A stretch of DNA of 64,000 nucleotides from Ceratodon purpureus. Taxonomy: Eukaryota; Streptophyta; Bryopsida; Pseudoditrichales; Ditrichaceae. Position numbers and translations under genes: made by a program. The notes below the pieces were generated by a model. The model was not told where the DNA came from. It did no database searches and was given only the letters and a program-made list of their open reading frames with translations. The stretch is taken from contig CM026426.1 of assembly GCA_014871385.1 (NCBI GenBank), positions 68,440,674-68,504,673 of the forward strand, read 5' to 3'. Below, one piece after another: positions 45,644 through 55,794 of the stretch (position 1 is the stretch's first letter; the number at the start of each line of letters is the position of its first letter).

Positions 45644-46870
45644 TTACGATTGGACAATTTTGAATCTACTTGAATTCTGTGCTACAAGCGCTCCAATCTC
45701 TGTGCTTCGCTCCGACCGAGCATTGATCTTGAAATCGGGGAAACCAGGGCGCTTCACGACAAGGTCGTAGTAGTCAGGTATGGCTTCTCGCAGAAGCAAG
45801 ATCGATATCTCTTCGCGGATGTGCGACACCGACCAAAGCGAACCAACTTCAATACCAGGTAACTCTTTACCTTGGAACTCAACTGTGACACAAATCATGT
45901 GCTGCACCACGGCCTGATCGATGGGTATCCATAGAAGGCCCTCTTTCCTGTATCGCACATACTGGAAATTGAGGTATAAAACTTGACGTGCTAGATGATA
46001 GCGGAAGATCATGCTAGGCTTGGAGACAACACACTTCAATACATCTTGGCCCGCTTGAAACTTCTCGTCCCATCCGACATCCATAAGACTACTCAGAATT
46101 GCTTCAGCTGGCGATTTGAAGACGTACATGGTGGCTGTGCGACGCGGGTTCTCTGCTAGAGCAAACAAGTCAACCATGACATGCACAGGCATGAACCATT
46201 TCACGTGTGCTGATTTACTCCCGGTTCCACCTTTCATTGCTTCAGAGATGTCGGTGGCCAACTTCAATCTAAATGCCTCGGACGTGTGCATGTCAGGGAG
46301 GGGCCAGTAGGGGTCATCAAGGGCGGGCAACGGCAACTCCTCTAAGCTGCCATACAAAGAAGAGCCAGACTCTGGAACGTACACTGCTTTCAGGAAAAAG
46401 GTGCCATTCTCCAGCAAAGTCTTATGACTGCGGCCATTGCGCACCGCTGCCTCTCCGACTTCATGGTGAAGCACGAGGATGACATCCATGACCGCTGTTG
46501 GATCAACCCAGTCGTCCGAATACGACTGATAAAGCAAGTTACATCCGCGGGGCTCCCTCGCAGCAGTGGCCGGATCCAAGAGCAACTGCCGGCGTTGATA
46601 AGCATGCCGAACTTTGATGGCGTCTAGCTTCAGTACATCCCTACCACGCCTTGCCATTGCTTTGAAACGGAATCCAAGGATCTGAGCCTTCCATGCCCCA
46701 GCGAATGAGTCTGGACCATGAATCCTCGCGTCTCGGGACCAGGGACCTCTCACGGCCGCTCTCAATGTCACCCAACTGCCTATTTCTACCCGAAGGGGAA
46801 CGTAATTACCACGATCGTCCAAGTTGTTATAAAGCACGACAGCATGCACCTCTTCAACTGGCTTATCCAT
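45644..46870 (-). CDS. Unrecognised 408-residue protein, possibly with a ubiquitin-like C-terminal fold
   Basis: Intact ORF from ATG 46868-46870 (MDKPVEEVHAVVLYNN) to TAA 45644-45646. A likely intron acceptor (TTTGCTAG) lies just upstream, so an untranslated or further coding 5' exon may exist. The N-terminal half has GSWVTLRAAVRGPW and AWKAQILGFRF, beta-rich; the middle is helical (FMPVHVMVDLFALAENPRR). The last ~85 residues (VTVEFQGKELPGIEVG, HIREEISILLLREAIP, YYDLVVKRPG) alternate strand-helix-strand as in a beta-grasp fold. That assignment is weak. It is the only long uninterrupted gene of the region. Placed inside the inverted-arm segment; the next gene on this strand is copy A. Base composition is richer in GC than its surroundings. 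Confidence 0.55.
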   Translation of the reverse strand: MDKPVEEVHAVVLYNNLDDRGNYVPLRVEIGSWVTLRAAVRGPWSRDARIHGPDSFAGAWKAQILGFRFKAMARRGRDVLKLDAIKVRHAYQRRQLLLDPATAAREPRGCNLLYQSYSDDWVDPTAVMDVILVLHHEVGEAAVRNGRSHKTLLENGTFFLKAVYVPESGSSLYGSLEELPLPALDDPYWPLPDMHTSEAFRLKLATDISEAMKGGTGSKSAHVKWFMPVHVMVDLFALAENPRRTATMYVFKSPAEAILSSLMDVGWDEKFQAGQDVLKCVVSKPSMIFRYHLARQVLYLNFQYVRYRKEGLLWIPIDQAVVQHMICVTVEFQGKELPGIEVGSLWSVSHIREEISILLLREAIPDYYDLVVKRPGFPDFKINARSERSTEIGALVAQNSSRFKIVQS

Positions 46871-49800
46871 CCTCGCTCTAGCAAAGATCACAAGAAAACT
46901 AAGATGTAACAAAGATCACTAAAGAACTTGCGAAGTACTCACTGACGAGCTCCAAAGAGGAACAGTTTCAGATGGCAATGGTTTCACGAAGGTCCACAGA
47001 ACTTGAGCATGGCAGCGATGGAAGGGCTCTGGTTTTAGAAGGTGCTACAGCAGACTAGGAGGGCATCTTCGAAGTGCATGGAATGTTAGAAGGAGATCGA
47101 TGAATTTATGTATCTGTGTGAGCCAACCCACGAGAGAAAGCATTTCCCCATATCTAGTAAGTGGTGTATGAGTACTGTGTCACTCCAGTTTGGTAAGGAA
47201 ATTATGCGAGCATTTTGTTTTCTATGAAAAGTCGTTGCACATGTAAACTGATCTCAGTGTCACAGTAGAGCAGCGCCAAATCATGCCGTGCATTGTACCT
47301 ATAATCCTGGGCTTGGATATATTTGATTGGCAGGCAATGTACATCAGAATAGTACGTGGATTTAGACAATGTTAACCTATCGTCGAATATTGATTAATAA
47401 CAAGGTGGTGCAGCTTGCCAAATGCTTGGATCGTTGCACCCGTATATTATAACTTTTCATAAGACGTTGTCGGAAGAGCACTGATGTTGAAATCAACCAC
47501 GACAGGAGTTTGTGTATAATGTCGTAACTCGCTAATCCCGGCGTTGGTCCGTGACCTTCATCATCAATGTGAGCCCCTACATTGCAACTAGGTGCCTACT
47601 GCCGCCCACACTCCCACCCCTACATGTGTTTTCAAGTGAAATTTGCTCTTTGAAGTAATAAACAACATTGTAATGGTGTCACTTGTACTGCTGCCAAATG
47701 TATTGTTGCCAATTGAAATGTTGCAAATTGTAAACAAAATTGTGAAAAAATAGTTGCGGCCATGAAACTGAAGGCCATGGCCATGGGACCCAATGCGGCG
47801 GTCATGGGGCCAAAACCGGTGGTCTTGGGCTCAGTGGAACGGTCATGGGTAGGCAGCAGTGGTCATGGGTAGTTTTTTTAATAAAAGAGTAAAAGAAAGA
47901 TGAAAGAAAACGGGGAAGAAGAAGGGTTTAAAAAAAAAAAAAAAAACCCCAAAAAAATAAAAGATGAAAAAACTATATATCTCTCTTTTATTTGTGAATT
48001 TGCGAAATAGCATTTGAGAAACTTGAGGAAACAGGTTCTGAAGCGCACGAGGACCTTGCGAGGTTACCAATTATAATTTATATCCTTCTTGTCATCAAAT
48101 TGTTACTTAAACAGTAGTACTTGAGCTACATTGTAAAATGACTTGCCCATATCATAATAGCGCATTGAAAAATGGAACAATGAATTATATATTTATTAAG
48201 AGGGTTAAATAAATAATGGAGCATCCTTAGGAAGAAACATAATGCATGAAGAATAAAATCGAGATGAGTAAATCTTCTTCAACGCATCTTCAAGAAGAAG
48301 CATTAGACATAAAAATACAGAAATGAAGTAAAATAAATAAATCAAGGTAAATAAATAAATAAATAACGCTGCATCTCCATGAAGACGCATACTAAAAAAA
48401 AAACTACACATCTTCAGGAAGAAGAATTATGAATCAAATAAATAAATATTAGTAACTTGGCCTCACGAATTACAAGCTCAGCCACCTTGCTATAAAATAA
48501 ATGATTATAGACAACTGAAATATAAAGTAATCAGAGCATAGGGCAATAAATATTTATATATACATTATAATAAATAAGAATATATACTTTCTTTATATAA
48601 TACAGTTACTTAAGCTAGCTTTTACTTTACTTTTAAAAATAAAAGTAACTTCAAAAGTAAAGAAAAATGTAAAAGTGTGTACTAAATTTAAAAAATATAA
48701 AGAGTCAGTATTACATTAACAAGATGTGTGGGACCTCAAGGTTCGCGTATAAATACTAAATTTGGAGAAATAAAGTTGAAACTAAAGTATAGGGTTGAAG
48801 TTTAGGAGTATATGAAGATATACAAGTAGAAAAAGAATTAAATGAAGCTTACAACTTACGGTTTTGCATTTCTGGAGTTTCATGGTCCCAAAATTTTGTG
48901 ATAATTTTGCAATATAAATACAAGTTTCATCATTGATATATATTGTGATACCTTATCAATATTATTTGTTCACTTGTAAATCGATACTATATAGTAGTAT
49001 GCATTTTAACAATTTTGTCGTTGCTAAATCATTTTTTTAACAAGTTTGTGAAGATAGATATTCTAGTAAACCGTTCTCATAACCCAAAGTTCTAGATACA
49101 TTATTTTTCCTTCTTTTAGATATAGTTATTGAATTTACGATATCAAGGATGAAATTGATGTTGGAACTTGTTAGAAGCTTGATGTTAGAAGCTTGTTCCG
49201 ATAGCAAGAATGATACAATGACATACGGAACTCAATGTGGAAGTCCACGTCAAACAAAGGAACACTAATTTATAGACCATACGTGATTTATTTATATATT
49301 TTTGAACATTTATATTCACTCTCAATAAAATTTAATCTTTAAAGTATTCAAGTTGATAAAATAAGAGAATTTTCTACATCATCTTGAAATATTGGGCTTT
49401 TAGATGAAGATATAAGAATATAATATAGTATAGAATTTATAGCATACATATTATGACAAAAACATTACTCTCATCCTTTAAAACATCATAGTGACTCCAA
49501 ATATTTACTATATATACTAAAGTTAATTCATGTATCCATGGTTCAACATGAGAATTTTGAGACTGGACTACAAACAATCAAAATATTTAAATACGATAAT
49601 TTTAAAATTAACAATTGTATTTACTTTTACAGTTACTATTATCTATAATTTTTATAGTGATTTTTACTTTGTATGTAAGAGATTCTTTTACTTTTACTTG
49701 ACTTTTGTATCATATGCATGATGCACGGGAGCATTATTCAGCGTTACATGCAAGTGTAAGGTACGAGTCAAAGCTACGGTGATTATACATTCAAAACAAC

Positions 49801-50046
49801 ACGAATTATCCAAAGCAACAAAACTTATAGTGTTCCATAATGTAACATTATAATATTTGGAAGTCTCATTTTAAGCTTGTTTTTCATTAGTCTTTTGAAA
49901 AATTTCCTTCAAACTAGACTAAACACTTAATATACAGCATGTGCAACCGATGAAACTTATCTTAATGATAGTCTAATTATTGTGTTATTTGTCTATAAAA
50001 AGTAAGAACTATGTATTAAAACAAAGTGGAAAGGTATGTTCTAAGA
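46871..50046. other. Long AT-rich spacer
   Basis: 46871-47660 is unremarkable. 47660-47870 has cat/ggtcatgggg-type short repeats. 48160-48470 has taaataaat microsatellite-like sequence and a repeated gaagaagcat word. 48500-50040 is very AT-rich. No coding region supported. Confidence 0.5.
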
Positions 50047-50300
50047 TTGCAGTTGGGGCCCCCAACTAGTGCAGTCACGAGCCCCCAACTAGTGCAGCTG
50101 GGACCCCCAACTAGTTACAGCTGGGGCCCCCAACTAGTGCAGCTGGGACCCCCAACTAGATACAGCTGGGCCCCCCAACTAGTGCAGCTGGGACCCCCAA
50201 CTATTTGCAGTTGAGGCCCCAACCAGTGCGACCAGGGCCCCCAACTAGTGTGGCCGGGGCCCCCAACTAGTGCGACTGGGGGCCCTACCTAGTGCGACCA
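50047..50300 (+). repeat. Minisatellite of ccccaactagtgcagctggg-type units
   Basis: About a dozen units of 19-21 bases built on ggg(g/a)cccccaactagtgcagct, with A/T and C/G variants, begin near 50050 and decay after 50290. The unit is nearly its own reverse complement in part (actagt, cagctg), so it can fold. It is not a CRISPR array, as there are no unique spacers. Confidence 0.85.
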
Positions 50301-52227
50301 AACCCTTCAATTCAACATTGTATTCATTAAATTGGCAAATCTTGTTTATATCTGGCGTGGTAGCTGTGCAGATTGTGATTGGCTCAAAATGAATGAAGAC
50401 AAACTTGTGGAAAAGATGATCCAGGTCTATTGAAACATACAAAACAAATCCAAAACAAAAGAAAGAGGGTGGAAGCACACTAGGGTGGACTGCTTTTGAC
50501 ATGTAATTGTACTCAAGAAAGCACTAAAAGCCAACGCCCAATTTTGATGGGTATTTAAGGTACTAGAAAACTTAAATTGTAAATAAACAAGGTTTAGAAG
50601 GAGCATTGGAAGAATATGGTTCAATACTTCAAAAATCCACCTGAAAATTCTAATTTTTTACTAAACTAAATAATGTCAAAATTTTTGCCCTTTGATCGCT
50701 AAGAATTGTAAGGTAAGGATGAGTGCTTGGGAAATAATGATACAACATGTGTTACCGTAGAAGGTGCTCTTTTTAACCATATAATTTTTTATGTACTTTG
50801 CAACTTAATTTTTATCAATATTGATTACTTTGTGACATTTTTTACTGCTGTAACGTACTTTTTCTAAAAAGTAAGAAGTGCAATTTTCAGTATGTTTCTA
50901 ATGTTTTTCAAAAATTGGTGAAGTGATTGCACACTCCATTACTCCTTTCACCCAAATCCACAAAAAATTGAGTGCTGTAGGATGTAGAGGGGTCCAAGAA
51001 AGGCCATTGAAGAAGCAATTTTACAGGATTTAGACGGTGTAACGTACTTTTGGATCCACCCTGGTGTCCTTCCATCCAAGAACAATGGAAAAAATAACCA
51101 GGGAGTCGAAATATTAATCAAAACATAAAACAAAGACTACAAAATTGGGAATAACGGGGAAATGAAACCGGGTAAAATAAAGATGAAAAATAACAAGCAA
51201 CAATACATTTTCACAATTTTTTTATAAAAAGGACTATGAATGGAAGATAGAATGGAAGAAGGATGAAAAAACATTAACATGGACAAAGGAAAGAAAAAAT
51301 GACGTGGAGAAGAAGAATGAAAAAGTTACACAAAAAAGAAAAATAGAAAAATGCGTTGGACTTCTCGTTGGTTTTAGAAATGAAGAAGAAATTTCAATAA
51401 AACTAAAATCTAGTAACTTGAAGAAGATGACATAGGATTATAAAAGTTGACGAATTTGAATTGAGTTTTACATGCAGCTTTTATTCAAATAGGAGTACGA
51501 GCGTCTTCAAAAGCTTTTCCCTTATTGTACATCTAATTTAAAATACATCTTGCAAAGAGGATCAGAAAACAATTTAGTGACCTCAATTACAGGACACCAT
51601 ATTACTGACCCCCCGAGTTCATCTCCATTTCTAGTACCACTAGAAAGTATGTACACTAAAAATTATCCACTACTGTTCATTGAGTAAACTCTCTTCGTCA
51701 CGAGTACTTGCGTTGACTTCTCTAATATTAAGCATTAATCAAATATTAGAAGCGGAGAGCTTATTCTAAAGAGATTCACAGAATGGACTGATGTATCCTG
51801 AAAAGTTTAATAATGCCCAAGCCAAACAAGCAAGGTCTCAAGTTACATCTGCGGTACAGATTCTAAGCCCCACTAACGTGTACACGTTGTTGTATATCCG
51901 CATGGAATAGTGTTTCTAATCCCACAATATCATGATAAGCCTTGATGCGGACGCAGAATACTAAACGGGCGGGAGAGGTTCAGAAATAATCCACCCGTTT
52001 CATTGATTTAACAGACCACATCACGAGTACGTAAGTTGACTTTTTCCAAATCATGTCCATGCAATGATGATACGTTTAACTAAGAAGGACATGGACTTCA
52101 GGATATTAGACTCACACCTCCAGGAAGATGTTCTCTCATTCTCTACGCCCTACAACCAACTTTCTCATTCAACCCCGCATCTTCTCTCCCAAACTCTTCC
52201 TTAATTCTGCTGTAGCAACCTAGCTCG
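50301..52227. other. AT-rich spacer upstream of copy C
   Basis: No gene. 52130-52227, immediately before the ATG of copy C, is pyrimidine-rich (tctcattctctacgccc), resembling a 5' untranslated leader. No TATA box can be fixed. Confidence 0.4.
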
Positions 52228-54429
52228 ATGGGAAAAAGCAAGAAGCCACAACGAGTGGTTGTGCCAGCAGCTCAGGCGAGTTCTAGTGAGACTAGCTCCT
52301 TTGAAACACCTTTGAGTTCTGATTTCATCAATCCTTCGATTTGGGCTGAGGCATTCGACTTGAGAGGAGTGGGTGAGAATATGCGGAAGCACCTCACAAG
52401 CGTGGCTCCATTTCTGCTTGGAGACGCCGCATGCTATAGCTCTGATTTTTTTGTTGACGTGGGAGGACTATGTGGTAGCGGCGTCCCATTCAAGCGACTC
52501 AAGGAAGAGCACAACCTGCCACTTGAAGCAATTGTGGGCACCTATCCGCTCAACAAGAATGAAAATTGCCATCCATTGTGGCATATGACAGAGGATGTTG
52601 TAGCGAGGGCACTTAGGATGTACCAGCGCGTTTATGGGGGGACAGCTCCAGACAATGGCGAGTTTGGCACGGCATTTGTCAGGGGCTTAATGCTTGATGC
52701 CAAACGCTAGAAAATCAATTAGGCCGAAGGTGCTGCTAAGATAGCGAAAGTAAGTCTCCTTAATTTTGATGTATGTCTTCTCCTCGTTGATTTGGATCAT
52801 ATCATCATAGACTAACTGTTGCTTCTGTGTACGCAGAGCCGCCTCAAAAGTCCAGTGCTGAATCGAGCGAAGCTCACACCGCCGTGCTTGCGTGAGCAGA
52901 TCCAGGCGATGCTGAAAGTGTTCAGAGCAGTAGTCAATAAGGTGGTACGCGAGAAGGATGGGGCAGCAAAAACCATCTCTGAGGGAGGTGTGCCGCGTCC
53001 AAGAGGTATTGTGCGACAACTACGTGCTCCAAAGCCTGAAGTCAAAGTGCCGATCCGGAAGTCACCTGTGAGCCATCGAAGTGTGGTGGTCAAGGGTCCT
53101 GCTCCAGCTCCAAACCTGCTTCCGCCCACTCCTGCAACAGCCTCGGCAAGCAGTAAGAAGAAACCCCTTCAGGTTACTTCAGACATTGGAGGCCAAAAGC
53201 TCGCCACCGTAGAGGGATCCGCATCTGTGCTGAAGCAACGGGACTTCAAAGAAGGATTACTCATCAAGATGAAGGATGAACTGGAGCGCGCTGAAATAGC
53301 GCTTGCAATGCGGGAATCTAGGCGACAGGAGTTGCAGCGGTTGGAGCAGACCAAGTGGGACGAGTTCGCTGGTATCCAACATTCCAAGCAAGCAATGACT
53401 TCGATGGATGACGCCGCTAAGAAGGTGATTGATGCGCGCCTGCGATCACTTATGGAGGATGCAGTTGCCGTGTCTACCAACCTGGCGACCCTAAACCCTG
53501 AGATTAAGCACTGGACCGAAGCTGCCGCCAATTTACGTTCTCAGCTGCTGCAGCTTCAGGAGTCCATTAAGATACTTGAAGCAAAAATTGATGTTCTCAT
53601 AGTTCAAGAGAGTTGTATACGCCCACAACATTTTTATACAGCATTTCCTGTGAACCTTGGAGAAGTGGTGCCGCTGAAGACGCACCTCCCCTGTATGGGG
53701 TGCGGACGCAACTGGGCTGACATGGCTTTAGCAAACCTCCCTTGCGGATGTCTTCTCCACCCAATATGTTTGTTCCAGGTCGCCCTCAATGCTTCACCAC
53801 GCTGTCCTGGCTGCAATGCCAAGCCATGTGCTGGCTGGATGGGACAATGGGGCTTCAAGTCTGACTTTGCTACCGCACGCATGGCTGCAGCAGCGGTGAA
53901 GAGAGAAGGTTGGGCACCTCCGCTGAGTCGCTCTGAAGCAAAGACACAATTCACAAAGCGGAAGACCACTGATGAACCGTCACCCCTGATCTCCTCCCCC
54001 AAGCGAGCTTGTCTTCCAGCACTACTGGAAAATGGGCCCGATGACGAAGTGCTTGAGCACATGTCTGTGGATCCTGCTTTTCCACCACGTGTCGATGCAC
54101 CTGGTGTCACCACTAAAGCACCCTCTTGTGAAGAAGTAACTGTTCACAAGAACAATGTTGTCGTAGTAGGAAGCGGCGCCACAACAGCAACGACGTGCGG
54201 AAAGCCAAGAGAGGCTGCTGCAAGTGATACCCTGAAGAAGTTAGTTTCCAAAGTCGACGATGCAGGCCACGACACGGCATCATCCCGCTGCAGCCCACTC
54301 GTAGATGCAAAACTTGAGCTGATTGTTGGAACTCCTCCTGCAACCGTGGATCCCGCCGAGTTAAGAGACATTGTGAACATTGCATGTGCAGCCGCAGCAG
54401 AAGCAAAATTTCCTACTACTCCAACATGA
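52228..54429 (+). pseudogene. Coiled-coil protein with RING-like Cys/His cluster and long tail (copy C)
   Basis: ATG 52228. Exon 1 runs 52228-52749 and exon 2 52837 to TGA 54427-54429, joined in phase 0. The conserved domain is AFDLRGVGENMRKHL, APFLLGDAACYSSDFF, GGLCGSG, YQRVYGGTAPDNGEF, AFVRGLMLDAKR. Two TAGs (52708-52710, 52720-52722) interrupt exon 1 near its end. Exon 2 encodes a basic Pro-rich linker, a coiled coil (ELERAEIALAMRESRRQELQ), then CMGC, CGCLLHPIC and CPGC with WMGQWG, the same layout as copy A (CSMC, CGCLFHNTC, CLFC, WVAQWG). A ~190-residue tail carries KRKTTDEP and SPKRACLP, nuclear-localisation-like. Against the family, this copy has the best-kept zinc region but a shorter match in the first domain. 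If the TAGs were CAG the product would have about 705 residues. Confidence 0.6.
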
Positions 54430-54570
54430 AGGACCACGAAGGAAGTTTTAGCTGCCGCTGAAAGATAGCATACATACACTTTTAGAAGACTAGCTGCAGA
54501 TAGAAGTTCGATCTTCACTAGACCCTTCCGTTTCTTAGCACAACAGCATGTCACATGTGCACGTAATGTA

Positions 54571-54970
54571 CATTAGGAGAAAAATCAGGTCACAAAAAGG
54601 CCGTGTAAGCGGCACGTGAGAGAAAAAAACGGGCGCTGCCCGCGTACTTTTTGACATGGCATGTGAGGTGCCACCTTGCTGCCAGCAACCGCCACGGGGG
54701 CTCGAACCAATGACCTCCGAGGGAGGCGTGTGGAGGGCACATCTACAGTGTCGGGCTGACACAACCTGCCCACTTGGGACCAAAGCCCGAGCTGAGGCAT
54801 TCATGTCTCACCTAATATTCCGAGGACCTTTGTTGTGAGTGCGCCACGCAGTTCTGTGCGGGCAGCAACTCTGGCATCCGCTGCCAGCGGCAGAGGTGCC
54901 CAAAGTAGGGAGTTCACCTAGAAAGGGCAGGCTTACACGGCCTTATTTTGAGCTCATTTTTCTCCTAATG
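54571..54970. mobile_element. 400 bp MITE-like element enclosing a tRNA-like block
   Basis: Terminal inverted repeats of about 40 bases pair 54571-54610 with 54931-54970 (cattaggagaaaaat ... aaggccgtgtaagc) with a few mismatches. The interior is GC-rich. On the minus strand it contains a GGTTCGAGCCC B-box-like sequence (about 54707-54697), preceded about 60 bases upstream by an A-box-like TGGTCCCAAGTGGG. So either a SINE-like sequence was caught inside a MITE or the MITE evolved from one. It lies 140 bases after copy C. No target duplication is clear. Confidence 0.65.
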
Positions 54971-55794
54971 TTATCTGTTTTGCAATGGAATCTAAAAATG
55001 TGCCCTTTTTTTCCCACAATTCTGAACTCTCTGAATTGCTAATATCTGTCCACTTCGTAAGTATGAAGGGCTGAAATTCTATCCTTGATTTGTGGCCGTG
55101 CAGGTATACTCATGGTCGTCAGTGCTGGTGTGCGATGCATTGCTTAGCAACCATTAATTCTTCTTCGATGCTTCAGTGTAAATATCTATGCACATCGATA
55201 AGAATCTGAAGCACTCGGGTCTTGATCAAGTTTGACTCTACTCTTTGGAATACACCAGCATGTCCTTCTTCCTATCATATACAAACTGAAAGAGTTTTGT
55301 TATCGAGTGGTTGATCATTGGCTATAATTATGTATTACAATGAATGATGTGAATTGAGTAGTGGGCATGTAAGGGAATGCCTTTTGGTCATGTAAGGCAG
55401 TGCCTTGATGTTCTGGTTCTGAAGCTCATTTGTACAGAGCTGATTACTTAATGTTCTTGAAATTACCAACAATTAGAATAAAATTTATGTGTTGATAGAC
55501 TTCAATGTTTATGTGATAATAAACAATTTCTGTGTTGATAGACTTCGATTTTTACAGACTTACATATGCATATGTGATCCACAATTTGACTTGTTTCAGT
55601 TACTTACGCTTGGTGTCCACTTTGTTGAAGCTTCAACACTGCTTTGCGTGTATTTGTTAATTGCTTGCTTTGCTCAAATTCGGGTGGACATTCCTTTTCT
55701 TTAGAATGAAGTACCTTTTGCAATTCCTGATTTGGATTAGAGAAAAGCTTGTTAGATATGCAAACACAAGATTATTAAGCATAAAATCTGATTT
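54971..55794. other. Spacer before the right arm
   Basis: Non-coding. A short tandem similarity (gtgttgatagacttc twice, 55491-55548) is the only structure noted. Confidence 0.5.

Noticed and set aside
50047..50300. CRISPR-like array
   Set aside because: Repeats are directly contiguous with no unique spacers, and the DNA is eukaryotic.
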